Shown here piece after piece: positions 52,659-61,782 of a DNA stretch of 64,000 nucleotides. The notes under the pieces were generated by a model, which saw only the letters and a list, made by a program, of their open reading frames with translations, did not search any database and was not told the origin of the DNA. Location of the stretch: the NCBI RefSeq assembly GCF_943193195.1, contig NZ_CALPDG010000002.1, forward strand, positions 1 through 64,000. Direction: 5' to 3'. This stretch comes from Mediterraneibacter agrestimuris (GTDB taxonomy: Bacteria; Bacillota; Clostridia; Lachnospirales; Lachnospiraceae). A program made the translations under genes and the position numbers. The stretch's first letter is position 1. Each line of letters opens with the position of its first letter.

Positions 52659-54161
52659 ATGCGGTATTTACCGAATGGCACATGGATGCAGAAGGCAGAT
52701 AAGCGTACAATTGAAGAAATCGGAATCCCATCGGTTGTACTGATGGAGCATGCGGCCTGTAAAATGGTGGAAGTGCTGCAGGAAGAGAAATTTGATTATT
52801 CCAATACACTGATTGTCTGTGGTTCGGGGAACAATGGCGGTGACGGCTTTGCGATCGCGCGTCTGCTGTACGGGCAGGGGAAGCAGGCTACGGTTTTATT
52901 TGCGGGAAATGAAAATTCTATGAGTGAAGAGTGCAGAATTCAGGCAAATGTAGTGAAGAATCTGGGGATTCCTGTCGTCACAGAATTGCCTGAAGAGGAA
53001 TATACTGTTGTACTGGATGCTATTTTTGGAGTAGGCTTAAATCGGGAAGTAGACGGTCATTATCATGAGCTGATAGAGCAGCTCAATGAAATGCCCGGAA
53101 GGAAAGTATCTGTGGATATTCCGTCAGGAATTTCTTCGGCAGACGGCAGTGTCCTGGGTATAGCATTCCGGGCAGAACTGACAGTGTCTTTTCAGTGTGA
53201 AAAGCTGGGAACCGTATTATTCCCAGGGAAAGAGTATGCGGGAAAAGTTGTTTATGTTGACATAGGGATCGATACTTCTTTTATGGAACATGTTCAGGAA
53301 GTTTGTTATACACTGGAGCGGAAGGATATTCCCCATCTTTTGCCGAAACGGAAAGCTAATTCCCACAAAGGAAGTTATGGCAAGGTACTGATGATCACTG
53401 GAAGTGAAGGCATGGCGGGCGCGGCATATTTAAGTGCGAAAGCAGCTTATATAAGCGGTGCGGGACTAATACAGATTTATACTCCGGAATCAAATCGCGG
53501 GATTTTACAGCAGCTTTTACCAGAGGCAGTTGTTTCTACGTATACAGAGTATAAGGAACAAGAACTGGAGCAATTACTGGTATGGGCTGATGTGGTCTGT
53601 ATTGGCTGCGGACTTGGGAAAGGCAGAGTATCTGCGAATCTGTTAAAAACAGTTGTGCAGAAATGTAAAGTTCCTTGTGTAATTGATGCAGATGGAATCA
53701 ATTTGCTTTCCTGTCACAGGAAATTGCTGAGGGAGGCAGATATGCCGGTTGTGCTGACTCCGCATATGAAAGAAATGGCAGGACTGCTGGGGTGTTCGGT
53801 TTCTGAACTGGCAGATAAACGATTTGTGAAACTGCTGCAGTTTACAGGGCAGTATCCGGCAGTGTGTGTACTCAAAGATGCACGCACGATAGTGTCAGAG
53901 CGGGCAAAGAAGAACTTTGTCAATACGGCAGGTAATCATGCAATGGCAAAAGCAGGTTCAGGGGATGTACTCTCAGGTGTGATCACCGGATTGCTGGCTG
54001 GCGGTTTGCCGACATATGAAAGCGCAGTGCTGGGCGTATTTCTTCATGCCTGCAGCGGAGAAGAGGCAAAGAAAAGACTTGGAAGCTATAGTGTTCTTGC
54101 AGAAGATTTGATCACAGGGGTTGGATTATGTATGAAAGAGGCGGAGGAGAAATTAGGATGA
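52659..54161 (+). CDS. nnrD: Bifunctional NAD(P)H-hydrate repair enzyme
   Basis: The enzyme repairs hydrated NADH and NADPH. The N-terminal YjeF/NnrE epimerase domain (about residues 1-205) carries VCGSGNNGGDGFAIAR (about 50-65) and the catalytic aspartate in VLDAIFGVGL. The C-terminal NnrD dehydratase domain (about 225-495) has ribokinase-like features: HKGSYGKVLMITGS, VIDADGINLL, LTPHMKEMAGLL and NHAMAKAGSGDVLSG with the catalytic aspartate. The 500-residue fusion is standard. ATG 52659 has GGAG 9 nt upstream. Its stop overlaps alr by 4 nt, so the two are coupled. Confidence 0.94.
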   Translation: MRYLPNGTWMQKADKRTIEEIGIPSVVLMEHAACKMVEVLQEEKFDYSNTLIVCGSGNNGGDGFAIARLLYGQGKQATVLFAGNENSMSEECRIQANVVKNLGIPVVTELPEEEYTVVLDAIFGVGLNREVDGHYHELIEQLNEMPGRKVSVDIPSGISSADGSVLGIAFRAELTVSFQCEKLGTVLFPGKEYAGKVVYVDIGIDTSFMEHVQEVCYTLERKDIPHLLPKRKANSHKGSYGKVLMITGSEGMAGAAYLSAKAAYISGAGLIQIYTPESNRGILQQLLPEAVVSTYTEYKEQELEQLLVWADVVCIGCGLGKGRVSANLLKTVVQKCKVPCVIDADGINLLSCHRKLLREADMPVVLTPHMKEMAGLLGCSVSELADKRFVKLLQFTGQYPAVCVLKDARTIVSERAKKNFVNTAGNHAMAKAGSGDVLSGVITGLLAGGLPTYESAVLGVFLHACSGEEAKKRLGSYSVLAEDLITGVGLCMKEAEEKLG

Positions 54162-55321
54162 AACAATACAATCGTGTATATGCGTCTATCAATTTAGATG
54201 CAATCGCGTACAATATGGAGCAGATGGAAAAAAGAATTGGCGGTAAAACCCAGATTATGGTTGTGATTAAAAGTGATGGATATGGTCACGGCGCTGTGCC
54301 GATTGCAGAATTGTCTGAAGAAGTGGATTATGTGTGGGGGTATGCCACAGCCAGTCTGGACGAAGCAAAAGTTCTCCGTGAAGCCGGTATCAAAAAACCA
54401 ATACTTGTGCTTGGATGTGTATTTCCGGATCAGTATGAGGATATGATCAATTTTGATATCCGCGGAGCAGTTTATACATGGGAAATGGCACAAGGGATGG
54501 CTGATGCGGCAAAGAAGCTGGGGAAAACAGCGGTTGTGCACATTAAAATCGATACCGGGATGGGAAGAATCGGATTCAAAGTAGATGAAGAAAGTGCGGA
54601 TATCATTCGGGATATCTGGCAGATGAATCATATATCCGTGGAAGGCTTGTTTACACATTTTTCCAAGGCAGATGAGACTGATAAAAGCTATACAAAGATG
54701 CAGCATGATAAATTTGTATGGATGAAGCAGGCATTGCAAGAACGCGGGGTGGAGATTCCCTATCTGAACTGCGATAACAGTGCGGGAATCATTGACTTTC
54801 CTGATTTAAAGCACGATCTGGTAAGAGCCGGAATTTCCCTTTATGGAATGTATCCTTCCGATGAGGTGGAACAAGAGGTGATTGATCTGCATCCCGCATT
54901 GGAACTGATCAGCCACGTTACATTTGTAAAGGATATAGAGGCAGGAACTGCAATCAGCTATGGCGGTACTTTTGTGTCAGAGAAACCGATGAGGGTGGCA
55001 ACCATCCCGGTTGGATACGGTGACGGTTATCCGCGGTCCCTGTCCAATAAAGGAGAGGTGCTTATCCGCGGCAGACGGGCGAGAATCTTAGGAAGGGTCT
55101 GCATGGATCAGTTTATTGTGGATGTGACGGATATTCCTGACGTGCAGTTTATGGATCGAGTTACACTTGTGGGACGAGACGGAGAGGAACACATTTGTGT
55201 GGAGGAGTTGAGTGAACTGAGCGGACGATTCAATTACGAGTTTGTCTGTTGTTTAAGCAAACGGATTCCGAGAGTGTACACTAAAGGCGGAAATGTTGTG
55301 ATTCAAAAAGACTGTTTCTAA
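54158..55321 (+). CDS. alr: Alanine racemase
   Basis: Alr makes D-alanine for peptidoglycan. The 387-residue protein has the pyridoxal-phosphate lysine in VVIKSDGYGHGA (about residue 39) and the second catalytic tyrosine in AISYGGTF (about residue 269). C-terminal beta-domain motifs are VGYGDGYPRSLSNKG and GRVCMDQF. ATG 54158 lies at the nnrD stop, with GGAGGAG about 9 nt upstream. nnrD-alr-mazF is a recurrent Firmicute arrangement. Confidence 0.95.
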   Translation: MKQYNRVYASINLDAIAYNMEQMEKRIGGKTQIMVVIKSDGYGHGAVPIAELSEEVDYVWGYATASLDEAKVLREAGIKKPILVLGCVFPDQYEDMINFDIRGAVYTWEMAQGMADAAKKLGKTAVVHIKIDTGMGRIGFKVDEESADIIRDIWQMNHISVEGLFTHFSKADETDKSYTKMQHDKFVWMKQALQERGVEIPYLNCDNSAGIIDFPDLKHDLVRAGISLYGMYPSDEVEQEVIDLHPALELISHVTFVKDIEAGTAISYGGTFVSEKPMRVATIPVGYGDGYPRSLSNKGEVLIRGRRARILGRVCMDQFIVDVTDIPDVQFMDRVTLVGRDGEEHICVEELSELSGRFNYEFVCCLSKRIPRVYTKGGNVVIQKDCF

Positions 55322-55435
55322 AAAACTGTTTCTGAATGATTAAAATGTATAACTGATTAATTTTCAAGATGAATAATTATTAAAACACTTTGCATACTTG
55401 CAAAAAACAGGGCAATACTATAGAAAATATGAGAA

Positions 55436-55452
55436 GCGGAAACAGTTTCCGC
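55436..55452. repeat. Short palindrome upstream of mazF
   Basis: GCGGAAA (55436-55442) and TTTCCGC (55446-55452) surround CAG, a perfect 7-bp inverted repeat in the 176-nt alr-mazF gap. It may be an operator or mRNA hairpin; no T-run follows. Confidence 0.45.
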
Positions 55453-55497
55453 AGGTTCTGTAAAAAGTAAGGAAAAGAAAAGCGGAGTGTGAACAAA

Positions 55498-55845
55498 GTG
55501 ACAATTAAGCGTGGAGATATTTATTATGCAGATCTGAGTCCGGTAGTCGGCAGCGAACAGGGCGGAATACGTCCGGTCCTGATTATTCAGAATGATGTAG
55601 GGAACCGACATAGTCCCACGGTAATCTGTGCGGCGATTACATCACGGATGAATAAGGCGAAGCTGCCGACACATATTGAAATCAGTGCACAGCAGTATCA
55701 GATCGTGAAGAATTCAGTGATTTTGCTTGAGCAGATTCGTACAATTGACAAGAAACGTCTGAGAGAGTTTGTCTGTCATGTGGACAGCCGCATGATGGGA
55801 AAAGTAAGTGAGGCAATTAGAATCAGTCTGGATCTGTATACATAG
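55498..55845 (+). CDS. mazF: MazF/EndoA-type mRNA endoribonuclease
   Basis: The 115-residue protein belongs to the PemK/MazF family: [20 protein letters not shown] (about residues 4-23), RPVLIIQND and the [13 protein letters not shown] loop. It closely resembles Bacillus EndoA (NdoA), an RNase that cuts single-stranded RNA at specific short sites. GTG 55498 gives the same start as EndoA and has GGAG about 10 nt upstream. A GTG three codons earlier is too close to that site. In Bacillus an antitoxin gene lies between alr and the toxin; here the gap has no open frame of antitoxin size. Confidence 0.93.
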   Translation: MTIKRGDIYYADLSPVVGSEQGGIRPVLIIQNDVGNRHSPTVICAAITSRMNKAKLPTHIEISAQQYQIVKNSVILLEQIRTIDKKRLREFVCHVDSRMMGKVSEAIRISLDLYT

Positions 55846-55854
55846 AGGATGACA

Positions 55855-55923
55855 GTAACAGTTCAGCATAGGACTTTGTATTTAGTAAAAAGTCCGTAAG
55901 AACATGTGATGAGGAAACAGTAA
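55855..55923. repeat. Intergenic repeats between mazF and yebC
   Basis: The region contains GTAACAGTTCAGC (55855-55867), the reverse complement of a motif found at 65-77 and 1345-1357. A hairpin GGACTTT...AAAGTCC (55871-55895) follows, and a second CAGTAACA near 55916. It looks like the decayed remains of an intergenic repeat. No terminator is clear. Confidence 0.5.
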
Positions 55924-55962
55924 CACAGAATCTGTCCTTTTACAAACAGTTTGGCGTTAGTC

Positions 55963-55991
55963 TTTACAGATAGAAAAAAGAGTGATAGAAT
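55963..55991 (+). promoter_or_regulatory. Sigma-A promoter for yebC
   Basis: TTTACA (55963-55968), a 17-nt spacer and TAGAAT (55986-55991), 36 nt upstream of the start codon. Confidence 0.6.
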
Positions 55992-56027
55992 ATTTTGGAT
56001 AATACGAGAAGAGGAGAATGATTAGAG

Positions 56028-56762
56028 ATGTCAGGACATTCAAAATTTGCCAATATTAAGCATAAAAAAGAAAAAAATGATGCTGCAAAGGGTAAAATTT
56101 TTACAAAAATCGGACGTGAGCTTGCAGTAGCAGTAAAAGAGGGCGGCGGACCGGATCCGGCAAATAACAGTCGTTTGCGTGACGTCATTGCGAAGGCGAA
56201 GTCAAACAATATGCCGAATGACACTATCGACAGAAATATTAAAAAGGCTGCTGGAGAAGGCTCAGGAGACAATTATGAGCATATTACATATGAGGGCTAT
56301 GGACCGAACGGTACAGCAATCATAGTAAGAACATTGACCGATAATAAAAACAGAACTGCATCCAATGTGCGTAATGCATTTACAAAGGGAAGCGGTAATG
56401 TCGGAACCCCGGGATGTGTTTCCTTTATGTTTGATGAGAAAGGACAGATTCTTGTGGCAAAAGAGGACTGCGACATGGATGCAGATGAGCTGATGATGAT
56501 GGCTCTGGAAGCGGGGGCAGAGGATTTTGCAGAAGAAGAGGAAAGCTTTGAGATTCTGACAGCGCCGGAAAATTTCAGCGATGTGCGCCTGCAGTTGGAA
56601 GAGGCGGGAATCGTGATGGCAAATGCAGAAGTGACAATGATTCCGCAGACTTATGTAGAACTGACAAAGGAAGAAGATATCAAAAATATCCAGAAGACAT
56701 TAGACTTATTAGAAGAAGATGATGACGTCCAAGATGTATATCACAACTGGAGTGAAGAATAA
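56028..56762 (+). CDS. YebC/PmpR family protein
   Basis: The 244-residue protein starts with [19 protein letters not shown] and has [20 protein letters not shown], both typical of YebC. A domain with [28 protein letters not shown] follows (in consecutive parts, about residues 88-115). These proteins were described as transcription regulators; more recent work links YebC family members to relief of ribosome stalling at proline stretches. Which role applies here cannot be told. GAGGAG precedes the ATG, 10 nt or more away. A small hairpin CGCTTCC/GGAAGCG (about 56795-56816) follows the gene without a T-run. Confidence 0.93.
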   Translation: MSGHSKFANIKHKKEKNDAAKGKIFTKIGRELAVAVKEGGGPDPANNSRLRDVIAKAKSNNMPNDTIDRNIKKAAGEGSGDNYEHITYEGYGPNGTAIIVRTLTDNKNRTASNVRNAFTKGSGNVGTPGCVSFMFDEKGQILVAKEDCDMDADELMMMALEAGAEDFAEEEESFEILTAPENFSDVRLQLEEAGIVMANAEVTMIPQTYVELTKEEDIKNIQKTLDLLEEDDDVQDVYHNWSEE

Positions 56763-56856
56763 AGCCGAACAACGGATTATTTTTATTTTCGCAGCGCTTC
56801 CCTGGAGCATTCGGAAGCGATTGGCGGCACAGAGACAGAAGAGAGGGAACTGAACG

Positions 56857-58131
56857 ATGAGCGATTACAGAATTGAAACCAAATGTATCCAGTCCGGTTA
56901 TGAGCCGGAGAACGGAGAACCGAGAGTAGTACCGATTTATCAGAGCACAACATTCCGCTATACAAGCAGTGAACAGATGGGACGTCTGTTTGATTTGGAG
57001 GAAAGTGGGTACTTCTATACCCGGCTTCAGAATCCGACCAACGATGCTGTTGCAGCGAAAATCTGTGACCTTGAGGGTGGAGTAGCTGCAATGCTGACCT
57101 CTTCCGGACAGGCAGCGAACTTCTATGCAATTATGAACATTGCCGGAGCAGGCGACCATATCGTTTGCGCTTCTGCTGTTTACGGCGGTACATATAATCT
57201 TTACGCACATACGATTCGGAAGATGGGGGTAGAAGCGACGTTTATAGATCCGGATTGTTCTGTGGAAGAATTGAATGCTGCATTTCGGGAGAACACCAAG
57301 GCTGTATTTGGAGAGACGATTGCCAATCCGGCGCTGGTTGTACTTGATTTGGAGAAGTTTTCAAAAGCAGCCCATGAGCACGGTGTACCGTTTATTGTGG
57401 ACAATACATTTGCGACACCGGTCAACTGCCGTCCGTTCGAGTGGGGCGCAGATATTGTAACACATTCTACAACTAAATACATGGACGGTCATGCAGCCTG
57501 TGTCGGAGGCGCGATTGTTGACAGTGGTAATTTTGACTGGGATGCTTATGCAGATAAGTTCCCAGGACTGACTACACCGGACGAGACTTATCACGGAATT
57601 GTCTATACTGAGAGATTCGGAAAAGGCGCGTATATTACAAAAGCAACCGCACAGCTGATGCGTGATCTCGGTTCTATTCAGTCTCCACAGAATGCGTTTT
57701 TACTGAATATCGGTCTGGAGACACTGCATCTGCGTATGCCGCGCCACTGTGAAAATGCAGTGAAGGTTGCAGAATATTTAAAGAACCATGAGAAAGTGGC
57801 ATGGGTATCTTGTCCGTCCCTTCCTGGTGACAAGTATTATGATATGACACAGAAATATATGCCGAACGGAACATGCGGTGTTATTACGTTCGGTTTGAAA
57901 GGCGGCAGAGATGCGGCTGTTGAAATGATGGATAAGTTGAAAATGGTGGCTATCGTGACTCATGTTGCAGATGCGAGAAGCTGTGTGCTTCATCCTGCAA
58001 GCCATACCCATCGTCAGATGAATGATCAGGAGCTGCTTGAAGCAGGTGTGCAGCCTGACTTGATTCGATTCAGTGTAGGTATTGAAAATGTAGAAGATAT
58101 TATTGCGGATGTGGAGCAGGCATTGCAATAA
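56857..58131 (+). CDS. metY: O-acetylhomoserine sulfhydrylase (aminocarboxypropyltransferase)
   Basis: The 424-residue pyridoxal-phosphate enzyme belongs to the Cys/Met metabolism family. Typical segments are the N-terminal PIYQSTTFRY, YTRLQNPTNDAV (about residues 52-63), the cofactor-stacking tyrosine in SAVYGGTYNL, the VDNTFATPVNCRP aspartate segment (about 183-195) and the Schiff-base lysine in HSTTKYMDGH (about 207). The FPGLTTPDETYHG insertion and the overall length favour MetY, which makes homocysteine from O-acetylhomoserine and sulfide, over cystathionine gamma-synthase or methionine gamma-lyase; a gamma-lyase activity cannot be excluded. Homocysteine would feed MetH encoded 20 kb away. 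Confidence 0.88.
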   Translation: MSDYRIETKCIQSGYEPENGEPRVVPIYQSTTFRYTSSEQMGRLFDLEESGYFYTRLQNPTNDAVAAKICDLEGGVAAMLTSSGQAANFYAIMNIAGAGDHIVCASAVYGGTYNLYAHTIRKMGVEATFIDPDCSVEELNAAFRENTKAVFGETIANPALVVLDLEKFSKAAHEHGVPFIVDNTFATPVNCRPFEWGADIVTHSTTKYMDGHAACVGGAIVDSGNFDWDAYADKFPGLTTPDETYHGIVYTERFGKGAYITKATAQLMRDLGSIQSPQNAFLLNIGLETLHLRMPRHCENAVKVAEYLKNHEKVAWVSCPSLPGDKYYDMTQKYMPNGTCGVITFGLKGGRDAAVEMMDKLKMVAIVTHVADARSCVLHPASHTHRQMNDQELLEAGVQPDLIRFSVGIENVEDIIADVEQALQ

Positions 58132-58136
58132 AAATG

Positions 58137-58177
58137 AAATGGTATGGATGTATACAATTTGCATTCATACCATTTTT
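58137..58177 (+). terminator. Terminator after metY
   Basis: AAATGGTATG (58137-58146) pairs perfectly with CATACCATTT (58166-58175), followed by TT; the last pairs supply part of the T-run. Confidence 0.85.
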
Positions 58178-58279
58178 GATGTGAAATATAGTAGGTATTT
58201 AGGTATGAATTATAAATCTTAACGCATACTAAAATCGAGAAATAAGGAAGATAAGAAAAGTTTTCGGAGGTTAGTGTGT

Positions 58280-59143
58280 ATGAGTAAGAATGATAACAGG
58301 GATTGCATGAAATGGAATGATAACATAACGGATTGTCATCGGACAAGGCGGATGGATCAGCAGGAGAAACGAGAAAAGGAGCAGGAAGAACAGAAGAAGC
58401 GTACAAACGAGCAGAAAGAGAAGCAATGTGTGAAGGAGAAAGAAGCTCAGGAGGAGGCACAGGAAAAACGTGCTGCGGACCAGGAGGAGATTAAGGAAAC
58501 AGGGACACTTCATTTAGAAAATGGGGAGGAGCGTCACCGAATCCAGCTTCTGACGATTATAGGTGAGATTGAAGGACATGAGGCAGTGTCTGGAAATACG
58601 AAAGCAACAAAATATGAACATTTATTGCCGAAACTGGCAGAAGCAGAAGACAGTGATGAAGTGGAAGGAATTTTAATCTTGCTCAATACACTGGGCGGAG
58701 ATGTGGAAGCAGGACTTGCTATTGCTGAGATGATCGCATCTTTGAGCAAACCGACCGTATCCCTTGTGCTGGGTGGAAGTCATTCCATCGGCGGACCGCT
58801 GGCGGTATCGGCAGATTATTCCTTTATCGTGCCAAGCGGAACGATGATCGTGCATCCGGTGCGTTCCAGCGGAATGTTTATCGGTGTGTATCAAAGTTAC
58901 CGTAATATGGAGAGAACGCAGGACCGGATCACAGGATTTATTGCAGAGCATTCCCGTATCAGCCAGAAGCGCCTGGAAGAACTAATGCTGGATCCTACTC
59001 AACTGGTAAAGGATGTAGGAACGATGTTGGAAGGTGAAGATGCGGTAAGGGAAGGTCTGATTGATGAAGTAGGCGGTATCAGTCAGGCAATGGAGAAACT
59101 GCATAAGATGATAGATGAACGAAGAAATACAAAAAAAGAGTAA
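58280..59143 (+). CDS. TepA-like ClpP-family protease
   Basis: The 287-residue protein has a ClpP/crotonase-fold domain (about residues 85-275) with ILLNTLGGDVEAGLAIAE, the serine in LGGSHSIGGPLA (about 165) and the histidine in TMIVHPVRSSG (about 191). This is the TepA (translocation-enhancing protein) group, found just upstream of spoIIIE in Bacillus as here. The N-terminal 70 residues are an unusual extension rich in Glu, Lys, Gln and Arg (EKREKEQEEQKKRTNEQKEK), likely a coiled coil. It has no signal peptide. ATG 58280 has CGGAGG 9 nt upstream; a GTG two codons earlier is too close. Confidence 0.88.
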   Translation: MSKNDNRDCMKWNDNITDCHRTRRMDQQEKREKEQEEQKKRTNEQKEKQCVKEKEAQEEAQEKRAADQEEIKETGTLHLENGEERHRIQLLTIIGEIEGHEAVSGNTKATKYEHLLPKLAEAEDSDEVEGILILLNTLGGDVEAGLAIAEMIASLSKPTVSLVLGGSHSIGGPLAVSADYSFIVPSGTMIVHPVRSSGMFIGVYQSYRNMERTQDRITGFIAEHSRISQKRLEELMLDPTQLVKDVGTMLEGEDAVREGLIDEVGGISQAMEKLHKMIDERRNTKKE

Positions 59144-59177
59144 AATATGGGGCTCTTAATCGAACTGAAAATTTTTA

Positions 59178-59206
59178 ATGACAGATTTTTGAATCGATGA
59201 TATACT
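59178..59206 (+). promoter_or_regulatory. Possible promoter for spoIIIE
   Basis: ATGACA (59178-59183), a 17-nt spacer and TATACT (59201-59206), between tepA and spoIIIE. Confidence 0.45.
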
Positions 59207-59242
59207 AGATATAGTATGTTCAAATCCCAAGGAGGAATATAG

Positions 59243-61771
59243 ATGGCTGCAAAGTCAACAAAAAGAAAATCAACCACAAGAGGTAAAAAGAAAAAAACAC
59301 AGGAAAATACAGTGCTGCACGGTGAGATTATTATTCTCGGCGTGCTGGCTGTCTGTATTTTTCTTTTGATAAGTAATTTTGGAATGGGTGGGTTCGTTGG
59401 TGATATATTTTCCGCAGTGATGTTTGGAATTTTCGGATGGATCGCCTATCCGCTTCCCGTACTTATATTTGGAATCACAGCCTTTTTGATGTCCAACAGG
59501 GGCAATGCGCATGCATGTATAAAGGCAGGGGCAGTAATTGTATTTTCCATATTGCTGACTGCTTTTTTAGAACTGGTGATCAATTCTTATGAACCGGGTA
59601 CTAGTTTGCTGGAATATTACCGGCAGGCAAGTATTGGTAAGGAAGCGGGCGGATTGCTAGGCGGATGTCTGATCTCACTGCTCTGTCCGGCGATCGGCGT
59701 GGCAGGAACTTATATTGTTTTGATTCTGCTGATGATCATCTCTATCATATTGATTACAGAAAAATCATTATTAAAACCATTGGGACACGGAAGCAAACGG
59801 GTATATGAAGATGCCAGAAAACGGCATGAGACTGCTGCGATACGTTTCTCAAAACGAAAAGAAGAGCGGCACAAAGCAAGAGATGTTCAGTTAGATGAGA
59901 AGAAAAATATGACATCTGCGAAGACGGCAAAACGACAAAGAAATAAAGTTTCCGGCGTCTCTTTTGCTACAACGCTGACACAGGAAAAGGAGACCCATAA
60001 GTCACCGGAACTTCAGGAGCTGAATCCGACAGACGATACCATGCAGGCAGAACCGTTTCCGTCAATTTTTGAGGAACCGGAGGGGAAGGCACAGCCGGAA
60101 GAACCTGAATTTGTGATTAACCGAAGCGGACCTGTACATATGGAAGAAACGGAGGATCTCCATTCTGTTTCAAAGATAGAATCCTTAAAATCCAGAACTG
60201 AAAAAGCACGTCAGGAATTGGAAGAAGCAAAGACAGAGCCTGTGAATATGGAAGCAGAGATCAGAGCACAGGAAGTGTTGGTGAAAAAGGAATATAAGGT
60301 GCCGCCATTAAGTCTTCTGAAGCATGGGAAAGCCGGCGGGGGAGATTCAGACAGCCACTTAAGAGCTACCGCTATGAAGCTTGAACAGACGTTACAGAAC
60401 TTTGGCGTCAAGGTACATGTTACCAATGCTAGCTGCGGACCTTCTGTTACACGGTATGAACTACAGCCGGAGCAAGGGGTCAAAGTCAGCAAAATCGTGG
60501 GGCTTGCTGATGACATCAAACTGAATCTGGCAGTTACAGATCTTAGAATTGAAGCACCGATTCCGGGGAAGGCGGCAGTCGGAATTGAAGTTCCGAATGC
60601 TGAAAATTCAGCGGTTATGCTGCGTGATCTTCTGGAAGCAAAGGAATTTCAAAACAGTGATTCTAAAATTACGTTTGCAGTGGGCAAGGATATAGCCGGA
60701 AAGGTTGTTGTTGCAGACATTGCCAAGATGCCCCACCTGCTTGTTGCCGGTTCTACGGGATCTGGTAAATCTGTCTGTATCAATACGTTGATCATGAGTA
60801 TTATTTACAAATCCAATCCGGATGATGTCAAATTGATCATGGTTGACCCGAAGGTAGTAGAGCTAAGTGTTTACAATGGCATTCCGCATCTTCTGATTCC
60901 GGTTGTCACTGACCCGAGAAAAGCTGCGGGAGCGCTGAACTGGGCAGTTGCTGAAATGATGAAGCGATATCAGTTGTTTGCAGAATATAATGTCCGTGAC
61001 CTGAAAGGATTTAACGAAAAAATATCGAAGATAAAACCGGCTGAGGAAGAAATAGTGCCCGAGAAGATGCCAAAGATTGTTATTATTGTAGATGAGCTGG
61101 CAGATTTGATGATGGTTGCGCCTAAAGATGTGGAAGGCGCGATCTGCCGCCTGGCACAGCTTGCAAGAGCAGCAGGACTGCATCTGATTCTGGCGACCCA
61201 GAGACCATCAGTCAATGTTATAACAGGACTGATCAAGGCAAATATGCCGTCCCGGATTGCATTTGCCGTGTCATCCGGCGTGGATTCCAGAACGATCATT
61301 GACATGAATGGCGCGGAAAAGCTGCTGGGAAAGGGAGACATGCTTTTTTATCCGACTGGATATCCAAAACCTGTTCGTGTACAAGGCTCTTTTGTTTCTG
61401 ACAAGGAAGTACAGAAGGTTGTAGATTATTTGATTGAAAATCACGGAAATGCAAATTACACGGATGAACTGGAAGCACATATGAATGCAGATATAGAAGC
61501 TGACGGTGCAGGGCAGACTACTGTGCCGGGAGGGGAAAGTACAGATGGCAGAGATAATTACTTCGCAGATGCGGGAAGACTGATCATTGATAAAGAGAAA
61601 GCATCCATAGGTATGCTTCAGAGAATGTTCAAAATTGGTTTCAACCGGGCGGCGCGTATTATGGATCAGCTTGCAGAAGCAGGTGTTGTCGGTCCGGAGG
61701 AAGGAACCAAACCACGAAAGGTACTTATGACAAAAGAGGAATTTGAACAATATTTACAAGAGAATAAATAG
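59243..61771 (+). CDS. spoIIIE: DNA translocase FtsK/SpoIIIE
   Basis: SpoIIIE pumps the chromosome into the forespore and clears DNA from closing septa. The 842-residue protein starts with a lysine-rich cytoplasmic segment, then four membrane helices (about residues 28-170). A variable, acidic linker (about 185-350) precedes the alpha/beta motor domain with Walker [12 protein letters not shown] (about 503-513), [15 protein letters not shown], Walker [14 protein letters not shown], and [21 protein letters not shown] (in family terms). The gamma winged-helix domain (about 765-842) ends in [16 protein letters not shown] precedes the ATG. Confidence 0.95.
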   Translation: MAAKSTKRKSTTRGKKKKTQENTVLHGEIIILGVLAVCIFLLISNFGMGGFVGDIFSAVMFGIFGWIAYPLPVLIFGITAFLMSNRGNAHACIKAGAVIVFSILLTAFLELVINSYEPGTSLLEYYRQASIGKEAGGLLGGCLISLLCPAIGVAGTYIVLILLMIISIILITEKSLLKPLGHGSKRVYEDARKRHETAAIRFSKRKEERHKARDVQLDEKKNMTSAKTAKRQRNKVSGVSFATTLTQEKETHKSPELQELNPTDDTMQAEPFPSIFEEPEGKAQPEEPEFVINRSGPVHMEETEDLHSVSKIESLKSRTEKARQELEEAKTEPVNMEAEIRAQEVLVKKEYKVPPLSLLKHGKAGGGDSDSHLRATAMKLEQTLQNFGVKVHVTNASCGPSVTRYELQPEQGVKVSKIVGLADDIKLNLAVTDLRIEAPIPGKAAVGIEVPNAENSAVMLRDLLEAKEFQNSDSKITFAVGKDIAGKVVVADIAKMPHLLVAGSTGSGKSVCINTLIMSIIYKSNPDDVKLIMVDPKVVELSVYNGIPHLLIPVVTDPRKAAGALNWAVAEMMKRYQLFAEYNVRDLKGFNEKISKIKPAEEEIVPEKMPKIVIIVDELADLMMVAPKDVEGAICRLAQLARAAGLHLILATQRPSVNVITGLIKANMPSRIAFAVSSGVDSRTIIDMNGAEKLLGKGDMLFYPTGYPKPVRVQGSFVSDKEVQKVVDYLIENHGNANYTDELEAHMNADIEADGAGQTTVPGGESTDGRDNYFADAGRLIIDKEKASIGMLQRMFKIGFNRAARIMDQLAEAGVVGPEEGTKPRKVLMTKEEFEQYLQENK

Positions 61772-61782
61772 GAGGAAGACAG

